In this document: positions 20,556 through 30,962 of the stretch, piece after piece
Position numbering within the stretch: position 1 is the stretch's first letter
How the letters are laid out: every line of letters starts with the position of its first letter
NCBI GenBank assembly: GCA_030374765.1
Contig: JARGXX010000095.1
Location: 1,116,001 to 1,180,000 of the forward strand
Direction: 5' to 3'
Length of the DNA stretch: 64,000 bases
Source: Agarophyton chilense
Taxonomy: Eukaryota > Rhodophyta > Florideophyceae > Gracilariales > Gracilariaceae
Program-made: the position numbers and the translations under genes
Notes under the pieces: generated by a model
Told to the model about the DNA's origin: nothing
Databases searched by the model: none
Seen by the model: the letters and a program-made list of their open reading frames with translations, nothing else

Positions 20556-21418
20556 AGCAAATCCTGGTGATTACAAATCGTGATGGCGTGCAGCTATGTT
20601 TCTAAAAACAATATCGCTGTGGCTCCGCACGCGCCTCAGATCCTCGCACGAGCTCATCTCATGATGAAAAACTCAAGCATAGGACAAAGCTGCCGATTGC
20701 CCATCAGTCATGCAGAAGCAATGCGTCAAACATGGTTTTCCTCAAAAGAGACGCTTTCGTGACTTAAAATATCGATAGGAAATAATCTACAGATCCCAGT
20801 CCAAGATCGAAAAATGAATGAAAGCTCGCGATCGGCGATTGAGATTTGAAACCTGTTTCCCTTCCTAGTAGAAATTCAAGGCGTGAAAAATCCAAAGCGA
20901 TCATTGAGTATCTGCATGAGGCGCCCGATCTCTTTCTGTTTCCATACCCATGTGGCAATCGCGTCTATCTTTGGTACCCTTCCTACCTGCGGAAAATGTG
21001 TAGGATGGCTGGTAGAGTTGCTCTTGTGAAGTGACGAGGAATGGTGTGAGAATTCTGATGATTGCGTAAACCGAGAAAGAGAAATGGCCATTGCTCCTGC
21101 CCGTGCAGGATTGTCCATCTACTAGCTAGGAGTAGTGGAGGAATCGTGATAATTAGTAAGGATGCAGTGGTGCCACCGCTGCCTTCGTAAACCACTTTTC
21201 CGAAACAAACGTTTTCCACCAATGAGATTGATGCACGTCACCAACTCACGAGGGTCTCCTCATGCACCCACCGCAATGGGCGTTGAGCCCCGCGGGGATG
21301 ACCGCGGATAACCTACCTAGCTTTAGTCATCCCGCCAAAGAATGTACACTTTCCTCTGCATCATTCGCAACTTTCATCGGATAGAGGCGGTTCTTTCGAT
21401 GAGAATATTTGTCATCAA
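20556..21418. other. Gene-poor stretch with a short hairpin
   Basis: It includes the possible plus-strand exon at about 20870-21037. At 21288-21297 is the 10-bp palindrome CCCCGCGGGG, and GGGATGAC (21295-21302) pairs with GTCATCCC (21326-21333) to form an 8-bp stem. No known RNA family was recognised around it. Confidence 0.4.
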
Positions 21419-22140
21419 TTAGTTCGAACTCACCGACACGAAGAAGCACGCCCGCAAAAAAATAGGAAAAAAACCCATTATGGTGGTTTTCAAGTCGGAA
21501 GAAGCGGCTTCGATCGCAATACCAGATCCGCGGCCGTAAAAAGCATCGCCAAGCAAGAAAACTTCACTGCGCAGAGTACAGAGCAACATGAACGCGATGG
21601 TAGTGTTTCTCGCCCATCTTTTAAGGAAGGTTGCTGCAAAAAAAGTGCTTTGCTTTGCTTTTAAAGGAACATATTTATCCATACCGAAGCGGCTCATTTG
21701 AGTAGTGTGGATAGCGGGATATCTTCTTATTGAATAAGGCCTTAATCAAAGACTAATTGCGCACATTCCAAATATTTGGGCACCGTTCCCTGGTCTAACT
21801 GCTTGAGGAGAATGTAGACTAATCACCATCAAAAGCAGCACAGTAGACGGGGGGTGGAAGAAGTTTATCGTTTCGGTTTATCGGGAAAAGTTTGGCGTAA
21901 ACATTGGCTACGGTGCTCTCGCTGAACGATGGGCGGTCTCTTCAAAACTATGACCAGCTGCTGTTTCGGTCCTGAGGCTAAAGCAATAGATACAAGCTGA
22001 AGCGCATAGGCACTCTCCGCGAAAAAAAGGAGGACACTTTGATTTGCTGGAGCGCCAAAAGCACTAGTGCTTGCGACATCCCCCACACCTGTATAGGAAT
22101 AGATTATTTCGTACCCGTAGTGGCATCGTTCGGCAGCCAT
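21419..22140 (-). other. Two coding-like minus-strand frames, perhaps exons of one unknown gene
   Basis: Frames at 21865-22140 (91 residues, start MAAERCHYGYEIIY) and 21419-21697 (92 residues, start MSRFGMDKYVPLKAKQ) both begin with ATG. Both have mixed, non-low-complexity composition; the second has hydrophobic stretches that could be membrane segments. They are in order on the same strand with 167 bp between, so they could be exons of one gene. I could not identify a convincing donor and acceptor pair and do not recognise the protein. Confidence 0.25.
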
Positions 22141-22371
22141 AGCATCTACCCGGTTACCACTTGGTTTTCTTGAACAATTACAAGCATTTTGCGACCTGGA
22201 AAAGTCGTTTTGACTCCGGAATAGTTTTTTTCTCTACGTAGCTAGACGTGAGACCCCAGGGCGGTGAGGGCCCGTGAAATAAGAAAAAGCGGCACATTAT
22301 GCACGACCTTTCACACGGCTTACCGCTTCGGGCGTAATCCTATGTGAAAGACATTGTAATTCCTCATGCAT

Positions 22372-23727
22372 TCAATTATTCCATCCAATCAAAAATTCTT
22401 TTAGACCATCTCTGAGCGACACGACTTGGTCCATTTGTTGAAAACGATCGATCACACCTCGAAATAACTTTTCCGAGCGCAGTTGTAAGTTTTGTAGGGC
22501 ATTGCTGGAAAGAAAGGCAGACAACAATATGAAAAGAGCATTTGCGTTGTGCGTGAAGAGCGCTCCATACAAGTGCTCACAAGCAGTGGAATTGGGAACC
22601 CCCCTTACCTTCGGTGGTACATACTGTATGACACACAAAATTGCTAACCTCGGCACGGGTGAAGACTAACATTGAAAATAGGGCAAGCGCATGAGTACGC
22701 AGCATTTCAAGAGTGGATTCCTCCATGTGGCACTTCACAAAGCTCTTTCCTGGTGATGATCGTCTACTAGTGGGTGGGCTTACACTTTTGTGATTCATCG
22801 ATCTCATGCTCTGGAGTTCTTGTCTTACTTCTTGTCGCAATTGGCCAAGAGAAATAAATTGCCAATGCAGCGAACCTTCATCATTCGGCAAGAAAGATTC
22901 GCTCTGACCAAATTGCATGTTACATTTTACCCAAGTTCGGGAACGGGTCCAACGGCATCACATCCGCCCTTTTGGTTCCAAGCAACTCCTAGAGCTCTAT
23001 TACAACACCTTTGCCGATATGCGAATGACGCAACACAAAATCCTCATTTGGCTCGGTGTTCAAAGTTTCTTTCTCAAATCTTTCCACCATGTACGTCTTC
23101 CCCCATGAATATCGCAACCCAGACTTGTGGGTTGGAGACACTTGTGCGTTTCTGTGTTTGGAAATTTATTACTGTACCGCCAAGCCCATAACCAGAAGCA
23201 GAAAGTCTTCAAAGGATGTCTCGTACGCAATGAATTACAGAGACGATGGCTTTACTCAAAGAATACTAAGTTTATTGACACCATCTCGAATCTACATAGT
23301 ATCTCGATAGCACTGACCCAAATAACGGAGGTTTTCAAATCTGTGAAACATTGCTGCATTGCTGCGTCACATTCTTCTCTGCACTGGCAGGGAGAGCAGG
23401 AGAACAGAAATTGCAGACCATTTAATACACCTACTTTACACATGGCCCCCATGGTTTTGTTGCTCCACTATTCATGGGCCGATTATGTATGTATGAGTTA
23501 TATCAAAAACCTAGTGACCCGTTATCGCACAAGGTTTTCGATACAACGTGCTTATCGCACTGCTGGCTAGTTGCGGCCAATGAAACGCAACGCGGTGATG
23601 ACAAGCACACCTCCTCATTCTTTCTGCGAGTGCAATGCATCCAGAGAATGCGTATTACACTCTCTATATCTATCCGAAGACCCTCCCCTGCCTTCTCTGC
23701 CTTCCCACGACCCGCTTGCAACCTCAT
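22372..23727 (-). pseudogene. Candidate multi-exon or decaying gene of unknown family
   Basis: Successive minus-strand segments read as coding but in changing frames. The first runs from ATG 23727 to about 23505 (MRLQAGRGKAEKAGEGLRID). Others lie at about 23385-23270 (REECDAAMQQCFTDLKTS, after the pyrimidine-rich acceptor TCCCTGCCAG), about 23135-22980 (GLRYSWGKTYMVERFEKET) and 22918-22610 (QLRQEVRQELQSMRSM). A last one lies at 22505-22372 (LRSEKLFRGVIDRFQQMDQ) after the acceptor CTTTCTTTCCAG. Some junctions have good splice motifs, while others would need introns of 20-30 bp or frameshifts, so decay is as likely as splicing. No family is recognised. Plus-strand frames over the same region look like shadows. 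Confidence 0.3.
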
Positions 23728-24380
23728 ATTTGGAGTTGTCGAGAAGGGAGATGATCGAAGGCGAAGCGAGCGCAGAAAGTGAAGGACGTTTCGAAACACG
23801 TTGGTTGCATAGCTTCTGAGTACTTGGCGAATATGAATAAAGGCCCGATTTGATATCACAATCGTCTCGAATTTGATATCACACGAAACGAGTGTGATAT
23901 CCAAGGAGCGCTCAAATATCAGCACTGTTTATCAGCACTGTTACAGTGCAATAAGATATCGTTCAAAAGATCGGAGTTGAACCTTCCCAAGCGAACAGCA
24001 GATCCTCCTAACACTCTTGTTATCTCTTTTAGAACTATAATAAAAGGGGTTTTTTGTAGATCAGCTGTAAGTCATAGACAGTGGTTTTCTTACCAGAGCG
24101 ATATCAGTGCAGCGATAGGGGTTTCTGGAACAGTGCCCACAGGGGGCAACAGTGTAGATGAAAGACTGTCCAGGAATTTGTCGATGGAACTGACTTCGTT
24201 TCTTCCTGCGGGGAGTATTGTCATATTTACGTCCCATATTCGCTTCGATACGACTGGATCCATGAGAAGGACAACAATAGTACAACACATGCAGAATAGA
24301 GCTGCCAGCTTGCCCCAATGGCCACCACCCCTACCATGTGCTCTGCTCTCAGGCAGAAACTTTGAACGGGATTGCTCGGG
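23728..24380. other. Upstream region of the dockerin-like secreted protein gene
   Basis: Contains a short repeated motif TTTGATATCACA-like around 23850-23900 (GATATCACA at two places) and an A/T-rich TATAATAAAA near 24040. Mirrored open frames at 23977-24713 are not supported by motifs. Confidence 0.4.
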
Positions 24381-24388
24381 TATAAATA
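24381..24388 (+). promoter_or_regulatory. TATA box of the dockerin-like secreted protein gene
   Basis: TATAAATA lies 127 bp upstream of the ATG at 24508. The second Hint gene has a TATA box at almost the same distance (130 bp), which supports both as core promoter elements. Confidence 0.5.
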
Positions 24389-24507
24389 TGGAGACTTTGA
24401 ACCAAACCCCAATGAGTTGCGTGTTAAAGAGCGCTTTCACAATCCGGTGGCCATCACTGAACAATACATAAAATTGCTGGGTTCTTCTTCGAGGGAGACG
24501 ATTCAAC

Positions 24508-26202
24508 ATGCTTCGATTGTTGCCTTTTTTCGTTCTAGCATTGATTCTCTGCAATTCTGCTAGTATCCCCAATGCACAACCTCTCGGATCCGTGGGATCA
24601 CTTCCGGGATTTGCTTCAAATTCATTTCTCTCCTTGAATACTCTTTTCTCCAATCTTGAGACAAGGAACAATTGTCTGGAAGCTTGTGACACAAATGATA
24701 TTGTCTGTCGCACGTCTTGTTATTGCGATGCTGTCCCGTTCCGTGGGGAGCTTAGTGAGCCGACCTCAAATCTGAAATGTGCACTTCGCTGTGTTTGCCG
24801 ATATCTGAAAGAAACCAAACCAGACTCTTTGACTTTCATGCGCAAGTTTATCGAGTGTCTAAAGTGTGATGACCCCTTGGACCTCAACAAAGACGGAACT
24901 CAAGACGAGGAAGACCTTATTTTGATACTTAGAGCAATCAACGATCCAAGCGGGGAACTCTCGGCTTCAGAAGTTGAAGCAGATCTCAACGGCGATGGCA
25001 TGGTTGATTTGGATGACGCTACCATTGTGTTAGAGTCCTTGATTGAACAATTGGGCGAAAATGCTCTCCTACCGTTGTCACTCTCGTACGATTCTGAACA
25101 TGACTTTAATTGGGATCAAGAATCACTTTCGTCCAACACGGTGAGAACGGAGATTAGTTCCAACTCGAAGGCAGAATCATTGTTTTTCTCTGATCGTCAA
25201 GTGCAAACGTGTGGGTTATCCTCTTCCGGCGCATATTCTAAAGGCACCGGCCCAGATCCGACAATTGTTTGGGACAATGGTTTCGCTTTCAACTCGTCGG
25301 CCAAGCCGTCTTCAGCGGACCATTGGAACTGGGTAAAATACGGAATCTTGCTTCAAGGTGCAAAAATTACTCTACCAGACGGCGCAAAAGCATATGAACG
25401 GTATCGCAGTGCGAGCGGGGCTGAACTCACAGTTGACTATGAGAAGGCAGTCAACGAAGACTCGATGATACAAGCGGCGGTTGAGGACGAGATCGAGGCT
25501 GTGAAAGAGGCAGTGAAACAACTGCATGATGGGGAACAAGCCTCATTTTCATTTCACTCTACGTCGGCAAGGCTTGTGAATAGCGCTACTGAGAACTGGC
25601 AGAAAGCTCTGGGGGGTCATCGCATCTGGAGCGTTGGAACTGTGACTTACGATGATTCAAGCTGTCAGTTGAACGTTGAAATCACTATTAAGGTGGAAGA
25701 CTTCTACAACTTTAACAAGGGTCAACAGGACATTGCCACAGGACTTCCAGACGATGATAATGGGCGTTTCGAGGTATTTGGGTGGGCCAAGAGCTTTTTC
25801 AGCAGAGGGTCGATTTCTCGATCTGAAAGCATACCTCTGCAATGCTGCAAGGATTCGGACTGCGGTAACGAAAGCGAGTTTGACTGTGAGTGCAATCTGT
25901 GCACAACGCAGTGTCCAACAACCCAAAGGTCTGGTGGACAAGGATTCACGTCGTTTACAGTGGACTTGATGAAGACGCAAGGAACTTTTGACGCAAGTTA
26001 TCAGATGTATACTGTTCCGGATGAGCTAACCATTTCCTATGAAGGCCAAGTTGTGTTCGGTACTGGCGGGTTGGTATCAGGGAGCAAGACTGTTGCTGTT
26101 AGCTACGGCTCTAATTCATCGACAAGCACGGTAGTGACTGTTGAGGTGAATGCCCCACGATCTGGAACACTTTGGGACGTGTCCGTTTCTTGCCCTCCGT
26201 GA
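24508..26202 (+). CDS. Secreted Cys-rich protein with dockerin-like calcium repeats
   Basis: The 564-residue product begins with a clear signal peptide (LLPFFVLALILCNSAS, residues 4-19). Residues about 55-120 are Cys-rich (CLEAC, CRTSCYC, CALRCVCRYL, CLKC). Two EF-hand-type calcium loops of dockerin I spacing follow, DLNKDGTQDEED and DLNGDGMVDLDD (about 125-170). A domain at about 250-440 ends in the pattern FNKGQQDIATGLPDDDNGRFE. A small Cys cluster (CCKDSDCGNESEFDCEC) leads to a beta-rich C-terminal domain (FDASYQMYTVPDELTISYEG ... GTLWDVSVSCP). The last two domains recall modules of large bacterial secreted proteins, which is from memory and untested. Dockerin repeats bind cohesins, but no cohesin is seen here. 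Role unknown; possibly cell-wall or extracellular. Confidence 0.7.
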   Translation: MLRLLPFFVLALILCNSASIPNAQPLGSVGSLPGFASNSFLSLNTLFSNLETRNNCLEACDTNDIVCRTSCYCDAVPFRGELSEPTSNLKCALRCVCRYLKETKPDSLTFMRKFIECLKCDDPLDLNKDGTQDEEDLILILRAINDPSGELSASEVEADLNGDGMVDLDDATIVLESLIEQLGENALLPLSLSYDSEHDFNWDQESLSSNTVRTEISSNSKAESLFFSDRQVQTCGLSSSGAYSKGTGPDPTIVWDNGFAFNSSAKPSSADHWNWVKYGILLQGAKITLPDGAKAYERYRSASGAELTVDYEKAVNEDSMIQAAVEDEIEAVKEAVKQLHDGEQASFSFHSTSARLVNSATENWQKALGGHRIWSVGTVTYDDSSCQLNVEITIKVEDFYNFNKGQQDIATGLPDDDNGRFEVFGWAKSFFSRGSISRSESIPLQCCKDSDCGNESEFDCECNLCTTQCPTTQRSGGQGFTSFTVDLMKTQGTFDASYQMYTVPDELTISYEGQVVFGTGGLVSGSKTVAVSYGSNSSTSTVVTVEVNAPRSGTLWDVSVSCPP

Positions 26203-27909
26203 TGCAGCAGAATACCAAAATCAGTAGAACATCTAGCAGAGACTCGACGTGCTGTTTATCAGCCCTGTCTCCAACCAATAGTCATTCTATGCAGTTTCAT
26301 GATGTATGGATTTCTGCAAAGTACTCGGCCGCTTCCCTTAATGCTGATTTCACGAAGTATCGTGTTTGGCATTATATCGCAATCATTATGGAATCGAATA
26401 ACCTTTTCCATGAAGAACTTCAGAAAAGAACAGAATGTCAAACAGCTTTACAAATTATGAATGAGATTAAATATCATCCCCCGATTATTAGTCAGAAGCC
26501 AAGCTTCCCCCTCACGATTCGCACAAAGCTAGGTAGTGCCTCACATAGTAGCCAATGATCACGGGCAGCTGCAATGTTGTACCTGTATTATGGCTACGGC
26601 AGCAAAAGAAGTACTTGTACAAGAAGGGAGTAGAATCTGAAGGCGATCTTGATGAAAAGCATGCGGAATCGGAGAACGCTTTTACAACTAGCGGCACAGG
26701 ATTCGTTCTGCAACTAAGATGAATATAAATGCTGCAAATCGTGGCAGGCCGTGCGGAGGATGTGGGTGTATGTGTGCTGGAGAACGAAACACTCGAGCAC
26801 GGCTCCAGCAACGAGGGGTACCAAGCAAGTTGCCGATATTGAACCTTTGATGAAAACTATCTTTGTGTCACGGCTCACACACAGATCGTGTGCGGGCAAT
26901 GGGTAGGGTCAGTTCGGAGGCCATTCAATCCAGAACAGGAGCACTGGTACAATCAATGATTGGAAACAACTGCGAAGAATGCATCGAGCCAGATTCCGTA
27001 GAGGCATCTCTACAAGTCAAACTTTAATGGCTCTAAATCCGGGCCTGTTCTTGATGGAATTACCAACTGAGATGAGTCGAAGTTTCTCTTCAAGACTTAA
27101 TAACAGTTATAGGTGAGGTAAACATGATCAGAGGCATGTATGTTTGGCTGCGACGCACTTGAAGAGGGAGCGCTTCTTCTCACTTCTCACATGTTGGTTT
27201 TGCGACTGATGGTGTGATGATTGGTCTGTAGAATGGCCTCAATTATTCTGCAATCGGGTTGCGTGCAAACGCTGAGTTGGAATGCCAAGCGATACAATCT
27301 GGCACCAAACACCACTGCTAAGATTCTTTGCTTGAATGGAACCAAGGATTGCTCAGTCGGCGGATTGGTGAAAACCGCGAAAGCACGTACGCATGCGGAT
27401 TCGGGCCTCTCCTACGGTGTGGCAGCATTTTCATCTGTTGGGTACCACCGTGGAGAACTCCCGTTCAAGAAAGGTCGAACAACTCATCTTTCTATTGTCA
27501 TCAATACTGTCCGAGACTCTGTAACTAAGGAATACAACTCAAAAGAAGCCTTTTAATAGATGCGAAACTCTGCCGAGGGCGTGCCGTATTTTGGAAAAAA
27601 AAAGCTATGATGATCTGTCGGCTGATCACTGTCTACGATCTGTACTTCACCCATGGAAACTCTGTACACCTGCCTGACCTCACTTTCCGCGCGCATTGCC
27701 GCGTTTGAGGCGCTTCACCTTGAGTGACCTCTCGTCATCCAATTCGACAGCAGTTTTCTTTCTCGTCCGCCACTGCATTATCCTTTGCAATTCTGGGTAA
27801 GATAGTGTCCTGTTACCGTAAGCTTCGGAAGCTACGGTGGTGAACGCATTTATTTCTTATTTTGTTACCAAATCTCTCCGTTGTTGATACCTCCGCACCC
27901 GAGAGAAAG
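26203..27909. other. Intergenic, weak hypothetical frame only
   Basis: A 1.7-kb gap. A plus frame with ATG at 27233 runs to 27556 (107 residues, SVGGLVKTAKARTHADSG in the middle) and is mildly coding-like but without family features. The frames at 26172-26558 and 26512-26811 look random. A run of A lies at 27594-27604. Confidence 0.4.
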
Positions 27910-28182
27910 ATGTGGCGTGGTGTGTTTCGAGCAACCCGAATTCTGCTCGACGGCCGTAACCGATTTCCTGTTGATATCAAATACACACAGACCAGAAAGC
28001 GAAACACCAGAAAACGGGTCAAGATAATGAAGGAAAACGCCAAAATCATCCGAGAGGGCCGAGAGGCGCTAGCAAAACGACTGGCGAGAGAACAAAGGGA
28101 ACAACTACTACCAGACGAAAACAAGATCCCACTTGATCCCCTGCAATCGGCTTCAACGAGCGTCGAGAAAAGTCTACAATGA
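27910..28182 (+). CDS. Small basic, coiled-coil-like protein, possibly mitochondrial
   Basis: The 90-residue product starts MWRGVFRATRILLDGRNRF, an amphipathic Arg-rich N-terminus of the mitochondrial presequence kind, and continues with a strongly basic helix (RKRNTRKRVKIMKENAKIIR). This pattern is common in small mitochondrial ribosomal or assembly proteins, but I cannot name a family. The frame extends upstream only with a TTG start, so ATG 27910 is used. The mirrored minus frame is Ser/Leu-rich and looks like a shadow. Confidence 0.45.
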   Translation: MWRGVFRATRILLDGRNRFPVDIKYTQTRKRNTRKRVKIMKENAKIIREGREALAKRLAREQREQLLPDENKIPLDPLQSASTSVEKSLQ

Positions 28183-28324
28183 ACTAAAAAGCGGCAGAAT
28201 ATGTTTGTCAAGTTAAACAATCCATAGGTTTATCATCTCTCTTCCTCCAACAGCTGAGAAAATAAGGAGGTTGAAACAAAGGTGGTTACATCCAACTAAG
28301 CATGGCTGAAGCGGCACGTTCCTA

Positions 28325-29813
28325 CTATGCAAACATTGCCGCAGCTTGCCTTTTCTCTTTTTCTTCAAACTGTTTTCGCTTTCTGTCCAGCTTTTGGATT
28401 TCCGTGCGAATTCCCATGTTGTTCTTCTGCAGTTTTAACGCTGAGACCAAATCCTCTCTTGCCTTTTCCCATTCACCAAGCGCGACCAACGCTCGACCTC
28501 TGCAATTGAACGGAAATTAGTTAGTAATGCGAGCTCATGCCCTGTACAAGCTAGGTGAAGAGGCCCATGACATACCTGTAGTAAAACGCTTTAAAACTTG
28601 ACGGATCAGCGCTCAGCGCAAGGTTTGAACTTTCAACGGCTTTTTTGAACTGCTCCAGCTTGAGTAGACACAGCGACAAGTTATTCAAAGTTGTGACGTG
28701 AAGCGCGGAGACGTCTTCTTTCGAAGGGCTCTCGGCTTCGCTCTCCTCGTTTTGACCAGTGCCATTATTGTCCACTTGGGATGGGCCACCGCTGTGATTT
28801 ACTTCCTTGCTACTTGAGGGTTGGTCATGAGCAGCGTTGGCGACATGAGAATCGTTTTCTGCTACAGGTTCGGACTGTGTTTGTTGGAAAGGTTTCTGTT
28901 GTGATTCGTGGTCCACTGTGGAATCAGCATGTGCCTCACTAGCGTTTACATCGGTGTGAGCAGCTTGTTCACTGGGTTGGTCCTCTTGAGATTGAGGAAT
29001 TGGGGAGTGGGTGTCTTTTTCCTCCTGCGTCGCGGTGCTTACGTCTAAAGTTTCCACGACCTCATCGTGGTCTGCGAGCCCGTGTTGAGGTGTTTGTTCA
29101 TCGGGCTCGACGTGGGCCTCTTGAAAGCCTTCTTCTTTCGGCTCGGGCACTTGTTGACCATTTGCGGTGGCGGGCGAACCGTTAGCGACGTGGGCATGAC
29201 CGTTTTGCTGTGCTACCTGGCCATTGTCGGTGTCGGACTGCGGGTGGCGGTGTTGGTTGTAGAACACATTGGCCAGATACTGAATGCACTGGCTGTACTG
29301 AGCCATAGCGCGGTCGTACTTGAGTTCCTTGAAGAGCGCATTTCCTTGTTCCTTATATTTCTTGGCCATGTCAAAGCGTTCCGCCGGACTCATCTGTGTA
29401 AACGGTTTCTTCTTCTCAGCGTGCTCAAAGTGGATGAGCTCAACATCCATAAAGACGGTAGCATTCGGGGGCACGCCCTTTCGCTTGAGTCCCTTGGAGC
29501 CAAACGCATACGGCGCGGCGGCTCTGACGCGGCATTTCTCGCCGAGCTTCATGGTTTGCGTGACAAGCTCAAGCGCCGGAATTACCTTGCGCTTTCCTAG
29601 CGTAAAGTGCAGAACTCCGTCCTTCCGCCGCGCGGAGCTGTCAAAGACGGCAGCATCGCGCGCGTCAGATAGACGCAGCGAGTACTTGAGGGAAACCTTT
29701 GCGCCACGACCGACGGAGTCGCCGTCGCCCTCGATGAGAACGATCTTGAGCAGAGAGCCGTCCTCGGTGAGGTCCTCCGTGCCTTCAGACACGTCCCATT
29801 TACTGCGCGACAT
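28325..29813 (-). CDS. FKBP-type peptidyl-prolyl isomerase with TPR repeats (one intron)
   Basis: FKBP-TPR proteins are isomerase-related co-chaperones that bind Hsp90 through the TPR region. The spliced coding sequence is complement(28325..28499, 28576..29813), 470 residues. The intron of 76 bp runs from GTATGT to TTGCAG and restores FYYRGRALVALGEWEKA, the third TPR, ending with ...EEKEKRQAAAMFA. Residues about 15-130 are the FKBP domain (DGVLHFTLGKRKVIPALE, MKLGEKCRVRAAAPYAFG, FMDVELIHF). TPR1 (KEQGNALFKELKYDRAMAQY) is separated from TPR2-3 by an unusual insertion of about 170 residues rich in Gln, His, Glu and Ser. Several active-site aromatics of FKBP12 are not evident, so isomerase activity may be weak. 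ATG 29813 (MSRSKWDVS) was used because the longer frame begins with TTG. Confidence 0.9.
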
Positions 29814-30157
29814 TCTTACTTGGCGCTGTTCGACGGCGGAAGACGGCGGGGGGAGGGGAGGAGGGGGGGGGGGGGGAACTGGGTGAGCTCTCTCATCCGC
29901 GACCGCGTCGGAGGGCACGCGCGGTGGACGAGGACGCACGCTCAGATCTGCGACGCAGACAGCGCGCCACCAGCCACGGCTGTGCGCCAAATGATTCGCG
30001 CATGGCGGTTTTTCGAGATGCTGAATTGCGCAAACTTTTGACGCACACGACGGTTATCGGCGTGCCGCCAAATCTGACGCCGAAGCGAAAAGCGCCCCTC
30101 ACCAACAAATCAATCTCTATCGAGTGTTTCTCGTTCGTCGCCGTCGCCGTCGCCGCC
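29814..30157. other. Divergent promoter with poly-C tract on the FKBP strand
   Basis: The 344-bp gap separates the FKBP gene (minus) from the glycine-rich protein gene (plus). A run of 14 G on the plus strand at 29863-29876 is a poly-C run in the FKBP sense direction, 50-63 bp before its ATG. The gap marks the start of the GC-rich block. Confidence 0.5.
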
Positions 30158-30550
30158 ATGCAGGAAGGAAGCATCGCGCCGGGCGGCGCGCCGCCGCACC
30201 AGGGCGCGCGCACGCTGCGCATCGGCGGGCGCGAGATCAACCCCGAGCGCGTGGTGTCCATGTTCAGTCGCACCTACTTGTGCCTCGGCCCGGTGTGTCT
30301 GCGCAGCGGCGTGGGGCCGGGCATTGGCATCGGCTGCGGGGTGGGAGTCATCAAGGGCCCCATGCTGCCGCTCGGCGGCGAGTCGGGAAACATCGACTTT
30401 TTGAGACAGCTGCCGGGCGGCTACCAGGTTCTCAACGTGCTCAAGACTATTATGCGCAAGTTTCCGGGCAGCAAGACTGGCGTGGGCTGTGGCGTTGGCG
30501 CGGGCTTTGGCTTTGGTATTGGCATTGCGCCGGCTGGCGGCGGCGGTCGA

Positions 30551-30599
<49 letters not shown>

Positions 30600-30943
30600 G
30601 CGGCATGAGCGGCATGGGCGGCATGGGCGGTATGGGAGGAGGAATGGGCGGAGGAATGGGCGGAGGAATGGGCGGAGGAATGGGCGGAGGAATGGGAGGG
30701 GGAATGGGAGGAATGGCAACCAGTATGGGAATGCAAAACAGTCAAGGATACGGCGCCAGCGGTGCAGCCACACCGCCACCGCAGGGCGCCACCATGAACA
30801 GCACGGCCACAAAGGAACTGGAAGAACGCATGAACAGTATTGAAGACAAGTTGGAAAAGCTGGAGGAACGGGTAAGTATTTCAGAACGCATGAAGCAACT
30901 GGAAGAACGAATGGGCCAAATGGAGAATCGAAAACGAAGATGA
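30158..30943 (+). CDS. Glycine-rich protein, TGD5-like glycine signature, with Gly-Met repeats
   Basis: The 261-residue product has an N-terminal domain with alternating-glycine membrane-like segments, SGVGPGIGIGCGVGVIKGP and GVGCGVGAGFGFGIGIAP. These resemble the small glycine-rich proteins of plants such as TGD5, which works in ER-to-plastid lipid transfer; the match is by pattern only. A long (M)GG repeat region follows (about 131-187), and the C-terminus is a coiled coil (ELEERMNSIEDKLEKLEERV). The extension makes it much longer than TGD5 (about 90 residues). ATG 30158 sits in GCCGCCATGC, a good start context. The stop is 19 bp from the end of the nuclease gene on the other strand. Confidence 0.55.
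30551..30716 (+). repeat. Coding minisatellite of GGCATG/GGAGGAATG units
   Basis: Tandem units ATGGGCGGC and ATGGGCGGAGGA encode the MGG and MGGG repeats of the glycine-rich protein. Third-base drift between the two unit types suggests two rounds of expansion. Confidence 0.8.
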
Positions 30944-30962
30944 GCCACAACAAAGGCACAGT

